A DNA stretch of 64,000 nucleotides from Flavobacterium nackdongense (GCF_004355225.1 NZ_CP037933.1:1-64000); one strand, 5' to 3'. Numbered from the stretch's first letter, positions 25,262 through 33,310 are shown. Numbers and translations are program-made. Notes: generated by a model not told the origin, from the sequence alone.

Positions 25262-25897
25262 TTATAGGATTGGATCATTGAATTCTCTTAAGTAATCGAT
25301 TAGATAGCACAGATCTATGGGTTGAGGATTTATGATATCTGCTGTAAATTGTTCGAGCTCAATAAAGTTGATTTCGTTAGCAAAAGCTTTTTCTCCGATA
25401 ATGTGTTCGATTAGGGTGTATACTGCTTCTCTTAATCGTGGATTGTCTTTGTGAACGATGTAATTTTTGAGGTAAACTCTAAGCCCCAAACGATTTGGGT
25501 TATTACAGTTTTCGAGGGGTATGAAATACATTTGACTTATTTTTAAAAAGATACCAAAGTATTCCAATGGTTTGTCGGTGCCTTTTTCGAATTCATCGAT
25601 GTCTCCAACTGGTTGGAGAAAGGCTGTTATTATCCAGGGTTTTATAGTTGGTGCGTAATGTACCAATAGTTCGACATCTTTGAAAAGATAGGGGTTGCCT
25701 TTGGCCGTAATGATCAATTCGGATTTGTCTTTACTGTTTGTTATAATTACGCCAAGATCTTCGTTGTATTCGTATAGGAGTTCGTTTAGTTTCCCGAAGT
25801 ATTTTTCTCGTTCCTCTTTTGGGATATCGGGCATTAGACGAAAAACAAAATTGTTTTCTTTGAAGTGGTTCCAGAAATTTGCTATTGTTGCGTTCAT
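25262..25897 (-). CDS. Hypothetical protein, 211 aa, paralog of 24567-25220
   Basis: The protein starts MNATIANFWNHFKENN, then an acidic helix with EEREKYFGKLNELLYEYNED, the strand ELIITAKGNPYLF, VHYAPTIKPWIITAFLQPV, EKGTDKPLEYF and IGEKAFANEINFIEL near the end. The order and spacing match its neighbour at 24567-25220. The ITAxGNxxxF...AP...W...AF pattern is common in unnamed Bacteroidetes proteins. It has no catalytic motif I can point to. Both genes run with the helicase loader genes upstream, so they could be transcribed with the mobile-element core, but the intergenic spaces are filled with short repeats. Confidence 0.7.
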   Translation of the reverse strand: MNATIANFWNHFKENNFVFRLMPDIPKEEREKYFGKLNELLYEYNEDLGVIITNSKDKSELIITAKGNPYLFKDVELLVHYAPTIKPWIITAFLQPVGDIDEFEKGTDKPLEYFGIFLKISQMYFIPLENCNNPNRLGLRVYLKNYIVHKDNPRLREAVYTLIEHIIGEKAFANEINFIELEQFTADIINPQPIDLCYLIDYLREFNDPIL

Positions 25898-25965
25898 AGG
25901 GTTATCGGTTGTCAGTTATCAGTTATCGGTTAAGAAGTTAGGGTATAATCGGTTAATTGTTCATG
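25898..25965. repeat. Low-complexity repeats (TTATCGGTT / TCAGTTATC units)
   Basis: GGTTATCGGTTGTC, AGTTATCAGTTATCGGTTA and ATCGGTTAATTG follow one another in the space before the 211-aa gene. GGGTTATCGGTTGTC also stands at 26745-26759. Such units are likely slippage-derived spacer DNA. They overlap the 3' end of the small frame at 25930-26103. Confidence 0.5.
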
Positions 25966-26103
25966 GTGCTGCTTGGTGGGAGGAGTAAATGTTGGTTCAT
26001 TTTGTTGGATGTTTTTCTGTTTTCGGTTCCGGAGTTTGTTTCGTGGATTTTTGGGGTTCTTCTGGGTGTTGAAATGGGGTTTTGTTTTTGGAATAAGTTT
26101 CAT
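25930..26103 (-). CDS. Possible small basic protein, 57 aa
   Basis: An ATG at 26103 opens a frame of 57 codons, MKLIPKTKPHFNTQKNPK and on, ending in TAA at 25930. It is rich in Lys, Asn, Gln and Pro. It lies 34 bases after the helicase-loader stop and before the 211-aa gene on the same strand. The strong base bias may produce such a frame by chance and its 3' part runs into the repeat block, so the call is weak. No family is recognised. Confidence 0.3.
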   Translation of the reverse strand: MKLIPKTKPHFNTQKNPKNPRNKLRNRKQKNIQQNEPTFTPPTKQHHEQLTDYTLTS

Positions 26104-26137
26104 ACGGTAAGGGGTTAATTGGTTAGTTGTTTAACGT

Positions 26138-26743
26138 TTAGCGTTTGTCTTTGGTGGTTTTGTCGAAGGAGATTAGGTTTACCATGCTTCGGAGGCGTGA
26201 ACGGACTCGGTTGCCGTATGCCGATTCAATTTCAGTGGCGGAAAGGTTTGTGGTGATGTGGGTTTGGATTTTCTTGGCGATGAAAAGGTCGTATCTGGAG
26301 AGTAGGATTTCGGCCATTACATTGCACTCGTTTCCGTAATATTTGATGTTGTTTTCGGTACCCAAATCGTCGAAGCAGATGGTTTTGGGGTCTGGATAGA
26401 GTTTGCCTTTACTGTATCGTTGGATAATCTCGTAGCCTTCCTGGATAAATTCGTAGCTGATGTCCCGGCAGGGTTTTATATAGAATTTATGTTCTGTTGA
26501 AGTAATGGTTTTCATCAAATTCATAAGGGTTGTTTTGCCGCTGCCTATTGGTCCAGAAAGTAAAACTCCCTTGTTGAGGTCTATGTTTAGTTGAAAACAT
26601 GCTATTTCATCTTTCAGGAAATAGGCCATGAGTTTATGTATGATGGCGTGATCGGTTTCAAATATTTTGAAATTGTTGCCGTAGATTTCCACGCCTTTTT
26701 TTTCAAGCCAGATGATTATTTCTTGGTAGTCGTATTGGGACAT
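26138..26743 (-). CDS. DnaC/IstB-like AAA+ helicase loader, 201 aa
   Basis: I chose the ATG at 26743 (MSQYDYQEIIIWLEKKG). The frame runs 58 codons further upstream, but that part overlaps the preceding gene and is low-complexity Pro/Ser/Thr/Asn. Walker A is GPIGSGKTT (about residue 65), Walker B CFDDLGTE (about 115), followed by NVMAEILLSRYD, a THITTNLSATEI sensor region and GNRVRSRLRSM with arginine-finger residues. This is the DnaC/DnaI/IstB pattern: a loader that brings replicative helicase to an origin. With the two genes upstream it forms a replication module typical of phages, plasmids and integrative elements of Bacteroidetes. Confidence 0.85.
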   Translation of the reverse strand: MSQYDYQEIIIWLEKKGVEIYGNNFKIFETDHAIIHKLMAYFLKDEIACFQLNIDLNKGVLLSGPIGSGKTTLMNLMKTITSTEHKFYIKPCRDISYEFIQEGYEIIQRYSKGKLYPDPKTICFDDLGTENNIKYYGNECNVMAEILLSRYDLFIAKKIQTHITTNLSATEIESAYGNRVRSRLRSMVNLISFDKTTKDKR

Positions 26744-26768
26744 AGGGTTATCGGTTGTCGGTTTTGAG

Positions 26769-27614
26769 TTAGAGGGGTTCGCCATAGTCTTTGTCATTTT
26801 CGGTGTTGAGGTGTTTGGCGCGGTCGGGTGGTTTTTCGTAGGATTTGAATTTGATGGCGTTGAGCATCCAGTTTTGGGCTGCAGCTTGCCAGTCGACCAT
26901 CGGGATTTTGCCACCAACTAACCAGCCAACACTGGAGAAGTAATTGAAAAATTTATTGGCTTCGAGTTCGGGGAAGTTTTGTTGGAGGAAATAAGATTTG
27001 ACTTCGTCGATGCCTGGATTATTTTCTTTTTCTTTTTTTGCGGAACTTTTTTCTTTTTTTTCTGGCGTCTCGGTTTTTAAAAATTCGTTGTCATTTTCAA
27101 AATTTTTTGCTTGCTCTTCCAAGTTTAAAATGTTTTTTATGTTTGAATTGTTTGTAATGTTTGTATTGTTTATATAAGGTACTAGAGCTAGTTCATTACT
27201 TGTCTGTTCACTTGTACAACTACTAGTACAAGACTTATTCAATACTTGTTCGTTGACAAGTTCAAAAACAGGTTCATTTTGTGGTATTCCTATTTTTCTG
27301 TTTTTGGAAATTGGTTTTAAATCGTTCGAAAAACTGAATAAATAAACGTGGCTTCCTTTGAATGGATTATAAGAAGGCTCATAATTGATATAGCCCAGTG
27401 AATGCAAGTTTTTAAGGCACTTGTGATAGGTCGCTCTTGAACTTATTTTGCTGATTCGCATTACCTCATCACGAGAGATGCTGAGTGGGTTTTTGAATCG
27501 ATTGCAATTCCAGAACTGGAACAATGACATATACAAACTTACGTGTGTTGGATTGAGAGTTTTGTCTGCTGCCACCTTTTCAAAAAACCCAGTTAGATGT
27601 GTTATATAATTCAT
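26769..27614 (-). CDS. Replication-initiation-type winged-helix protein, 281 aa
   Basis: The N-terminal 100 residues form a winged helix: THVSLYMSLFQFWNCNRF, SISRDEVMRISKISSRATYHKCL and LGYINYEPS. This resembles the DnaD/phage O-type N-terminal domain found in replication proteins of Bacteroidetes mobile elements. A low-complexity Asn/Lys/Glu linker spans about 130-205. The C-terminal part (VKSYFLQQNFPELEANKFF, then GWLVGGKIPMVDWQAAAQNW) is the conserved tail usual in this group and may contact the helicase loader encoded 25 bases downstream. Together with the HTH gene just upstream, it makes a compact replication/regulation operon. Confidence 0.7.
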   Translation of the reverse strand: MNYITHLTGFFEKVAADKTLNPTHVSLYMSLFQFWNCNRFKNPLSISRDEVMRISKISSRATYHKCLKNLHSLGYINYEPSYNPFKGSHVYLFSFSNDLKPISKNRKIGIPQNEPVFELVNEQVLNKSCTSSCTSEQTSNELALVPYINNTNITNNSNIKNILNLEEQAKNFENDNEFLKTETPEKKEKSSAKKEKENNPGIDEVKSYFLQQNFPELEANKFFNYFSSVGWLVGGKIPMVDWQAAAQNWMLNAIKFKSYEKPPDRAKHLNTENDKDYGEPL

Positions 27615-27621
27615 CTTTGAG

Positions 27622-27915
27622 TTATTTAGAGTTCAATAAATTGGGTATTGCTGCCACTTTATTTGTTAGCAAAACATTTTCTAAATCGCTATTGGCATAG
27701 TAAAGTATTCCGCCAATTTTAGTGTAGGATAGCGTTCCATTAATCCGCAGATTTTGCAAGGTACCAGGGGATATATTTAAGAGCTTGCGAACTTCATTGG
27801 ATTTAAGCCATTGCTTTTGCTGTTGCGGCTTAGAATTAATTAATGTACTTAAATCGGAAAGTAAGAGGGCTCTAAATTCGTTTAAATCCTCTCGAGTGAT
27901 CACTTCGATTGCCAT
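27622..27915 (-). CDS. Excisionase-like helix-turn-helix protein, 97 aa
   Basis: WLKSNEVRKLLNISPGTLQN (about residues 37-56) followed by LRINGTLSYTKIGGILYY is the MerR-like HTH_17 fold typical of excisionases and of small regulators in Bacteroidetes mobile elements. The N-terminal 35 residues are a helix. It lies seven bases before the replication-type gene, so it is the first gene of that operon. It could be the directionality factor of the integrase at 30413-31651 or a regulator of replication. Confidence 0.8.
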   Translation of the reverse strand: MAIEVITREDLNEFRALLLSDLSTLINSKPQQQKQWLKSNEVRKLLNISPGTLQNLRINGTLSYTKIGGILYYANSDLENVLLTNKVAAIPNLLNSK

Positions 27916-28147
27916 AATGTTGTGGTTTTAAATGTTTGGGGCAAATAGAAATAATTAAGTAATACCAAAACAGTCACAGGGGTCATATGACCCCTAATGT
28001 ACCCCCAACAAAATCAGCTAATCGGAGTGAAAAAGTTTTTTAATTATTTATTTTAGATAGCTATTTTGATACATTTATGACTAAATTTGCACAATGAATA
28101 TCAAATAGGAGGTAACTTCTAAAAATATATTGCGAAAGTTATTTAGG

Positions 28148-28260
28148 GCATCAGAAAACGACCAAACTTCTTTTAATCAGCCTACGAATAAACTGTTCGC
28201 CTTCGCTATGCGTGGGCTCGGTTTATCGTGGCTGTAGGTGCTTGGTCGTACCTCTGATGC
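28148..28260. ncRNA. Long structured hairpin: possible ncRNA or replication/transfer origin
   Basis: Arms pair in nested order: GCATCAGA (28148-28155) with TCTGATGC (28253-28260); CGACCAA (28159-28165) with TTGGTCG (28242-28248); CCTAC (28181-28185) with GTAGG (28234-28238); ATAAAC (28188-28193) with GTTTAT (28221-28226). The apex (28194-28220) is GC-richer than its surroundings. It lies in the 420-base gene-free stretch between the HTH operon and the 54-aa gene of the mobile element. No reverse transcriptase is nearby, so a retron is unlikely. Strand and role are open. Confidence 0.5.
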
Positions 28261-28336
28261 TGATGATCGATGTCCCACGCTGTTGCTTGTACCTATACCC
28301 AAATAGTTTTATTAGTAATTCATAACTCTATTAATT

Positions 28337-28501
28337 ATGAAAGACGATATTAAATTAAGCCCCGAACTTCAACGATTTATGGAATTGCATTCCATTCCCA
28401 ATCTCGCAGCATTACTGGAAATTGAGGATGAGAAATTACTTGAAATGGATTTATTTGGATGGCGGTTAATGCGAGAAGTTCTAGTCCTTCGTGAGTTTTA
28501 A
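28337..28501 (+). CDS. Small protein with alpha-CTD/HhH-like pattern, 54 aa
   Basis: An ATG at 28337 opens a 54-codon frame: MKDDIKLSPELQRFMELHSI, then NLAALLEIEDEKLLEM, then FGWRLMREVLVLREF. The order helix, IxNLAxLLxxxxEKLLxM, FGxxxxxEV is like the helix-hairpin-helix of the RNA polymerase alpha C-terminal domain. The protein would be little more than that fold. The last 21 bases overlap the 3' end of the convergent 495-aa gene. It is the only plus-strand gene of the mobile-element core and follows the structured hairpin by 76 bases. A regulator or DNA-binding role is an inference. Confidence 0.6.
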   Translation: MKDDIKLSPELQRFMELHSIPNLAALLEIEDEKLLEMDLFGWRLMREVLVLREF

Positions 28502-29968
28502 CATTTCTATTACTTTATCATTAACTGCTTCTTTAGTGGAGCTTTCCACATTATGAAATTTTGTTCTTAGACTTTCGACTGCTATATTATCGGTATTCAT
28601 AGTTTTGAAATTTCTTGCAATAAATCTGATCACATCTGCTTGGATTCTATGGTTTATAATATTGGTTTCTACCAATATTTTAGTAAAGAAACTTAACTGA
28701 GCAACTGAAAAACTTGTTAAAAATTTAAAATCCTCTTTTTTGTGAGTAGGTGTCGGAAGTTGATTTGTTTCCTGTTCCACTATTCTATTTAAGTAAACGA
28801 TTTCTTCTTCAATCCAACCTATAATTTGTTTTTTGATAGGCGGTAAATTTGGTTTGTATTTTACCGTATTTCCACTTTGTTTTTGATTGTAGATTTTAAG
28901 TATTCGAAATAAATTGTTAATTTTTTGAGTATTATTTTCTAATAGTTCTAAATCTTGTAATAAATTAGTAGTAAGGTATTTGAACAATTGTAATGAATTA
29001 AAATTAAGATAGAAAAGGCAATCCAAAATAGCTACTTCAGTTAATATGTCAGCTTCAATTTGTTTGTGTAATTCTTTGATAATTTTCGCGCAGTAATTAA
29101 ATTCAACGTAGGTTAATTTCCCTGGAATATTTAAAGTTTCGATTTTTAGTAGCGGTTCATATACTAATTTCAATATTTCAGGATCAATATTACTTTTTAA
29201 CAAAATTGACTTGACTTCCTCGAGTTTTTTACAAATTTCAAACTCTTTTGCAAATATGGAACCATAAGGGATAGGGGCATTAACGTTGAGGTAATTCTTG
29301 TATTCTTTTTCAATAAAACGCTGCAATTTCTGAACATATATGTATGTAATTTTTAAACAGTCTGTTTTATCATAATCATCCGAAAATTGGTAAAGTTTAG
29401 AAACTTTTTCCGGGTTTATTTCCTTCACCAAACGTTGGGCAAGATTTTCTAGCGCATATTGTTTTTGATGGATAAACTCTTCACTTTTGATTTTAGAATT
29501 TAATTTAAAAATGCGCTCTTTATCTATTTGTTTGATTTTATAATTTTCCTTTTTGAGTGTGTGATAACAATATAAAAAGAAGCGTTGTTCTTGATTTAAA
29601 TCTTCAATTTCGCAATCCTGAAAGAGATAAACTGTATTTTTATTTTTAGCACACCAACGCCAACTGGCAAGATTATTTGTAAAGTTTAACTCATTTACTA
29701 TAGCTGGAATATATTGTTCGAATTCTGGAATTGATTCGGATGCTTTAAATTTGAGCTTAGGAACTCTTGGATGTAAGTTGTGAATCGGCTTTCTTACAGC
29801 GTATTTAATTTCGTTGTTTCTCAAGCTGAAGTCTACTTGATGAATAAGATAACTCTGTGAAGATGATTTTTTGAGAAAGGGAGCTAAATCGTTACTGAAA
29901 ATAATCTGTGGATTTTTTATTTCTTTTATTATCCTATCATAGTTTTCTAGTATGTATTTTGCTTTCAT
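28481..29968 (-). CDS. Hypothetical mobile-element protein, 495 aa
   Basis: I do not recognise a named family. The protein is almost wholly helical and Lys/Asn/Ile-rich, with no signal peptide and no catalytic motif I can identify. Its C-terminal 80 residues (FSVAQLSFFTKILVE, IRFIARNFKTMNTDNIAVES and LRTKFHNVESSTKEAV) resemble the C-terminal region of RteC-like and other small regulators of Bacteroidetes integrative elements, with a phase pattern suited to a winged helix. It lies between the hairpin/54-aa gene and the integrase, so a regulatory or element-maintenance role is likely, but not shown. Confidence 0.6.
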   Translation of the reverse strand: MKAKYILENYDRIIKEIKNPQIIFSNDLAPFLKKSSSQSYLIHQVDFSLRNNEIKYAVRKPIHNLHPRVPKLKFKASESIPEFEQYIPAIVNELNFTNNLASWRWCAKNKNTVYLFQDCEIEDLNQEQRFFLYCYHTLKKENYKIKQIDKERIFKLNSKIKSEEFIHQKQYALENLAQRLVKEINPEKVSKLYQFSDDYDKTDCLKITYIYVQKLQRFIEKEYKNYLNVNAPIPYGSIFAKEFEICKKLEEVKSILLKSNIDPEILKLVYEPLLKIETLNIPGKLTYVEFNYCAKIIKELHKQIEADILTEVAILDCLFYLNFNSLQLFKYLTTNLLQDLELLENNTQKINNLFRILKIYNQKQSGNTVKYKPNLPPIKKQIIGWIEEEIVYLNRIVEQETNQLPTPTHKKEDFKFLTSFSVAQLSFFTKILVETNIINHRIQADVIRFIARNFKTMNTDNIAVESLRTKFHNVESSTKEAVNDKVIEMLKLTKD

Positions 29969-30307
29969 ACTCGTTTAGCAGCTTACTATTTTGACATCCA
30001 TTATGATAAAAAAAAGTAGGCTTTCGAAAGCCAGTCGACCTTGTTTAGAAAAGTTTATTTGTACGCTCCTCAAAAGTAATACTTTGATAAAACTGAGTAA
30101 GAAAAATATTTTTATGAAGGACCTCAAGTTACAATTCTTTGAATGGATAAAATTGGTTGGTTACTAGTAAGTTAAAACTAATGATGTTTAGTGCTAATTA
30201 TAGTGTTAAAAATTATAGATTTCAAAATAAATAATAAATGTTAAAAAATAATATGACAAATATCATATTATCCAATTAAGTGATTTTGTCGCCATTTTAT
30301 AACAAAA

Positions 30308-30334
30308 AAAAGAACCCACACTGAGGGTTCTTTT
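30308..30334 (-). terminator. Terminator after the integrase gene
   Basis: AAAAGAACCC and GGGTTCTTTT pair around a 7-base loop; on the minus strand eight T follow. It lies about 80 bases beyond the integrase stop. The rest of 29969-30412 holds nothing I can support. Confidence 0.85.
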
Positions 30335-30412
30335 ACTATAAACAGCGTTTTTTAGTATTTGTTTTGTAGTTTTTTGAAAATGAATATTGAGCAGTACAAT
30401 TGTAATAAAATA

Positions 30413-31651
30413 TTAGTTTATTTTCTTGACTGGTATTTGAATTTTGAATTTTTCTTTTAAAATCATCATATCGTCACTCACTTTTCTATCCAATACTTTT
30501 GCATAATGTTGGGTTGTTCTTAAATTTTTATGACCAAGCATTTTACTTACACTCTCAATTGGAACCCCATTTGTAAGCGTTATAGTGGTTGCAAATGTAT
30601 GTCGGGCAATGTGGAAGGTTAGTTCCTTTTCAATCTTGCAAATAGCAGCTATTTCTTTTAAATAGGCATTCATTTTTTGGTTTGATAAAATTGGTAGAAG
30701 CTTGTCTTGGTTATTGCTTTGTGGATGATCATCATATTTGTCAATAATATTTTGTGTAACCGGAAGGATTGGAATTTTAGAAGCGCTCTCCGTTTTTTGT
30801 CTGTGAGTAAATATCCATTTCTCGCCATCAATACCGAAGCTTATATGCGACTTTGTTAAGTTTTTGACATCTATGTAGGCTAATCCGGTAAAGCAGCTAA
30901 AAAGGAATATATCGCGTACGAGCGATAATCTATCGTTTTTTAAATCTTTGTTGATTATGTTTTGAATTTCTTCTTTAGATAAATAAACCCTTTCTACTTC
31001 CTTTACTTTCGATTTGTAGTTGGCAAATGGATTTTTGTCTAACCAATCATTGGCCAAACAAAGTTTGATTATTTTATTGAAGTTTTTGATGTATTTGACA
31101 GCTGTGTTATTGGCGCAGTTCCGCACGCTTCTTAACCAAAATTCATAATCTGTAATAAATGCGTGATCTATCTTTGTAATTTCAATATCAGAGATATTGT
31201 ATTTCCATTGCATAAATTCAATTGTATGACTCAAAGAAGTTTTGTAACGCTCTAAAGTTCCTGGAGCGTATTCTTTTCCAATCAATTCTTTGATTTTATT
31301 GTTGTGGTCTTGGAAGATGGGGATAAGCATTCTTGCTCTTTCATCAACTCCTAGTATTTTGCTTTTAAGTGTTTCAGCTGTTACTGGGATTTTTTTGTGA
31401 ACTAACTCCATTTGCATATCGATAATTTGAATTCTCAACATATCCAGATGGCTATTTATTGAACGAGCTTCTTCTGAATTGCCTTTCATTTTGCCTGCAT
31501 CTGTCGACCATTTGGATATTTCTACAAATCTGTTGGAGCTTAATTCAATTCTTTTTCCATTGATTGTGATACGTGTGTATATAGGTACTAAACCGTTTAC
31601 ACTTGCTTTTGCTCTCTTTGCGTAAAAGAGAATTGATACTTTTGTTTTCAT
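30413..31651 (-). CDS. Tyrosine recombinase (integrase), 412 aa
   Basis: The protein has the Bacteroidetes integrase layout: an Arm-binding N-terminus (VSILFYAKRAKASVNGLVPI), a SAM-like core-binding domain (about 105-200), and the catalytic domain. Catalytic residues visible are Lys in THRQKTES, His-Ile-Ala-Arg in FHIARHTF, His in MLGHKN and Tyr in QHYAK. In the first box, LFSCFTGLAYIDVKNL, the usual catalytic Arg is Ala, as in IntDOT-like enzymes where that Arg is also absent. The gene lies about 270 bases from the 3' end of tRNA-Ser, the usual integration target. It is the strongest sign that the left part is an integrated element. Confidence 0.93.
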   Translation of the reverse strand: MKTKVSILFYAKRAKASVNGLVPIYTRITINGKRIELSSNRFVEISKWSTDAGKMKGNSEEARSINSHLDMLRIQIIDMQMELVHKKIPVTAETLKSKILGVDERARMLIPIFQDHNNKIKELIGKEYAPGTLERYKTSLSHTIEFMQWKYNISDIEITKIDHAFITDYEFWLRSVRNCANNTAVKYIKNFNKIIKLCLANDWLDKNPFANYKSKVKEVERVYLSKEEIQNIINKDLKNDRLSLVRDIFLFSCFTGLAYIDVKNLTKSHISFGIDGEKWIFTHRQKTESASKIPILPVTQNIIDKYDDHPQSNNQDKLLPILSNQKMNAYLKEIAAICKIEKELTFHIARHTFATTITLTNGVPIESVSKMLGHKNLRTTQHYAKVLDRKVSDDMMILKEKFKIQIPVKKIN

Positions 31652-31770
31652 CGTGGTAACCTTTTAGTTGTTATTAAATTTAATTCTAATAATACTAACA
31701 CACAAGATGTACAATTTTTAAATTGGTTGTTGAACTGGTTGTAATGCCTTGTGAATGCTAGGTTGAGATG

Positions 31771-31815
31771 AAAATCGGTTACCCTAATTTCGGATAGTTT
31801 AGGGTAACCGATTTT
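31771..31815. repeat. 17-bp perfect inverted repeat between integrase and tRNA-Ser
   Basis: The arms AAAATCGGTTACCCTAA (31771-31787) and its exact complement (31799-31815) flank 11 bases. The inner part (TTACCCTAA ... TTAGGGTAA) resembles the dyad of modules R1-R4. It may be a bidirectional terminator, an integrase or excisionase site, or the end of the element. Confidence 0.7.
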
Positions 31816-31866
31816 ATCCCTTTCAGTTCACGCATTAATGAATAATTTGATAGTGTGGGAAAAGAA

Positions 31867-31900
31867 AAAACCCTTTAAATCATACGATTCAAAGGGTTTT
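31867..31900 (-). terminator. Terminator downstream of tRNA-Ser
   Basis: AAAACCCTTT pairs with AAAGGGTTTT, with an inner AATC/GATT pairing. On the minus strand it follows the tRNA 3' end by about 20 bases and is followed by TTTTTT-like sequence. Confidence 0.75.
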
Positions 31901-31920
31901 AATTCAATTTGTATTTCTAC

Positions 31921-32008
31921 TGGCGGAGAAAGAGGGATTCGAACCCCCGGACCTGTTACAGTCAACAGTTTTCAAGACTGCCGCAATCGACCACTCTGCC
32001 ATTTCTCC
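31921..32008 (-). tRNA. tRNA-Ser (anticodon UGA)
   Basis: On the minus strand the acceptor GGAGAAA pairs with TTTCTCC, followed by G and an encoded CCA. The D arm contains GCAGAGTGGTCGATTGC, the anticodon loop is CTTGAAA with anticodon TGA, a long variable arm (class II) follows, and the T arm reads GGGGGTTCGAATCCC. The 3' end faces the integrase, as expected for an integration site. No second copy of the 3' end (GGGATTCGAAC) is visible to the left within the window. Confidence 0.97.
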
Positions 32009-32176
32009 AATAAGTCGGACATCAATTTCTCAATGCGGTTGCAAATATAAGAACCTTTTTTTGTTTTACAAAAACTATTTTTATAAAAAATAGGCAATTT
32101 TTTGACCTTTATTTTAATCCTTTCATTTCCTTGAAGTTAATCTGAAGGAATCCCAAAATACAAGCCTCAAATACTA

Positions 32177-33310
32177 TTAATAAGGAACGTATTCTTTGAT
32201 TTCTAAGCCATATCCTATCATTCCAACCCGTTTGGTTTGCTCTGTATTCGATAGTAAACGGATTTTAGAGATGTCGATATCGTGCAAAATTTGTGCACCA
32301 ATTCCAAAATCGCGATTGTCCATTTTGATTTGTGGCGCTTTGAACACGCCTTTGCTTTGCAATTCTTTCAATTCGACAATGCGATGCAACAAATCACCTG
32401 ATTGTGATTCCTGATTGATAAATAGCACCGCCCCTTTGCCTTCAGCATTAATTAATTCGAATAGATCACATAACTTTTTGTTGGCGTCATTCGTTAAGGT
32501 TCCCAAAATATCATTATTGATGAGTGTTGCATTGATTCGAGTCAATACCGCTTCTCCTATATTCCACGTGCCTTTAGTCAGGGCAATATGCACACGATTA
32601 TTGGTGGTTTGTAAATAAGCTCTCAGTCTAAAGGTGCCAAAACGGGTGTCAATGTCAAAGTCTTCTTTCTTTACGATCAAACTGTCGTGTTGCATTCTGT
32701 AAGCCACTAAATCTTCTATTGAAACCAATTTTAAATTAAACTTTTTGGCTACTTCATACAATTCTGGTAAGCGAGCCATAGACCCGTCCTCGTTCATTAT
32801 TTCGACAATAATACCTGCTGGTTTAAAACCGGCTAATCGCGCAAAATCAATGGCGGCCTCTGTATGTCCGGTTCGTCTTAAAACCCCACCTTGTTTGGCT
32901 ATCAAAGGAAAAATATGACCCGGACGACCCAAATCGTGTGGTTTTGTAGTAGGGTCAACTAAGGATAAAACAGTTTTCGCCCGGTCTGAGGCTGAAATTC
33001 CGGTGGTAACTCCATTACCTCTCAAATCTACCGATACCGTAAAGGCGGTTTCCATAGGATCGGTATTATTTTGAACCATCGAATGCAACCCTAATTCTTT
33101 ACATCGGTTTTCGGTCAGGGGAGTACAAATAAGCCCACGGCCGTGTGTAGCCATAAAGTTGATCATCTCGGGAGTCACTTTTTCTGCTGCAGCTAGAAAA
33201 TCGCCCTCGTTTTCGCGGCCTTCATCATCAACTACGATAATCACTTTTCCTTGTCGAATGTCTTCGATGGCCTCTTCAATCGTGTTCAGTTTTATTTTAG
33301 TAGTTACCAT
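32177..33310 (-). CDS. ribB: 3,4-dihydroxy-2-butanone-4-phosphate synthase with degenerate GTP cyclohydrolase II domain, 377 aa
   Basis: Residues 1-205 are a complete DHBP synthase, which turns ribulose 5-phosphate into the four-carbon unit of riboflavin: [13 protein letters not shown] (27-38), [12 protein letters not shown], and GRPGHIFPL with RRTGHTEAA. The second half aligns with GTP cyclohydrolase II only in outline ([35 protein letters not shown]). The zinc-binding Cys motif and the catalytic GDVF/RCDCG region are missing, and the C-terminus is short. I expect only RibB activity; the family with an inert RibA-like tail has been called RibBX in other phyla. It is the first core gene right of the tRNA. 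Confidence 0.88.
   Translation of the reverse strand: MVTTKIKLNTIEEAIEDIRQGKVIIVVDDEGRENEGDFLAAAEKVTPEMINFMATHGRGLICTPLTENRCKELGLHSMVQNNTDPMETAFTVSVDLRGNGVTTGISASDRAKTVLSLVDPTTKPHDLGRPGHIFPLIAKQGGVLRRTGHTEAAIDFARLAGFKPAGIIVEIMNEDGSMARLPELYEVAKKFNLKLVSIEDLVAYRMQHDSLIVKKEDFDIDTRFGTFRLRAYLQTTNNRVHIALTKGTWNIGEAVLTRINATLINNDILGTLTNDANKKLCDLFELINAEGKGAVLFINQESQSGDLLHRIVELKELQSKGVFKAPQIKMDNRDFGIGAQILHDIDISKIRLLSNTEQTKRVGMIGYGLEIKEYVPY

Noticed and set aside
26744..26917. Longer N-terminus for the helicase loader
   Set aside because: The extra 58 codons are low-complexity and overlap the coding part of the preceding gene; the ATG at 26743 gives the normal family start.
28148..28260. Retron ncRNA
   Set aside because: No reverse transcriptase gene is found in the neighbourhood.
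1..31900. Left attachment copy of the tRNA-Ser 3' end
   Set aside because: I looked for GGGATTCGAAC and close forms to the left and found only the tRNA itself at about 31935.
31838..32050. Open frame containing GERGIRTPG on the plus strand
   Set aside because: It is the antisense of tRNA-Ser; such frames are a known artefact.
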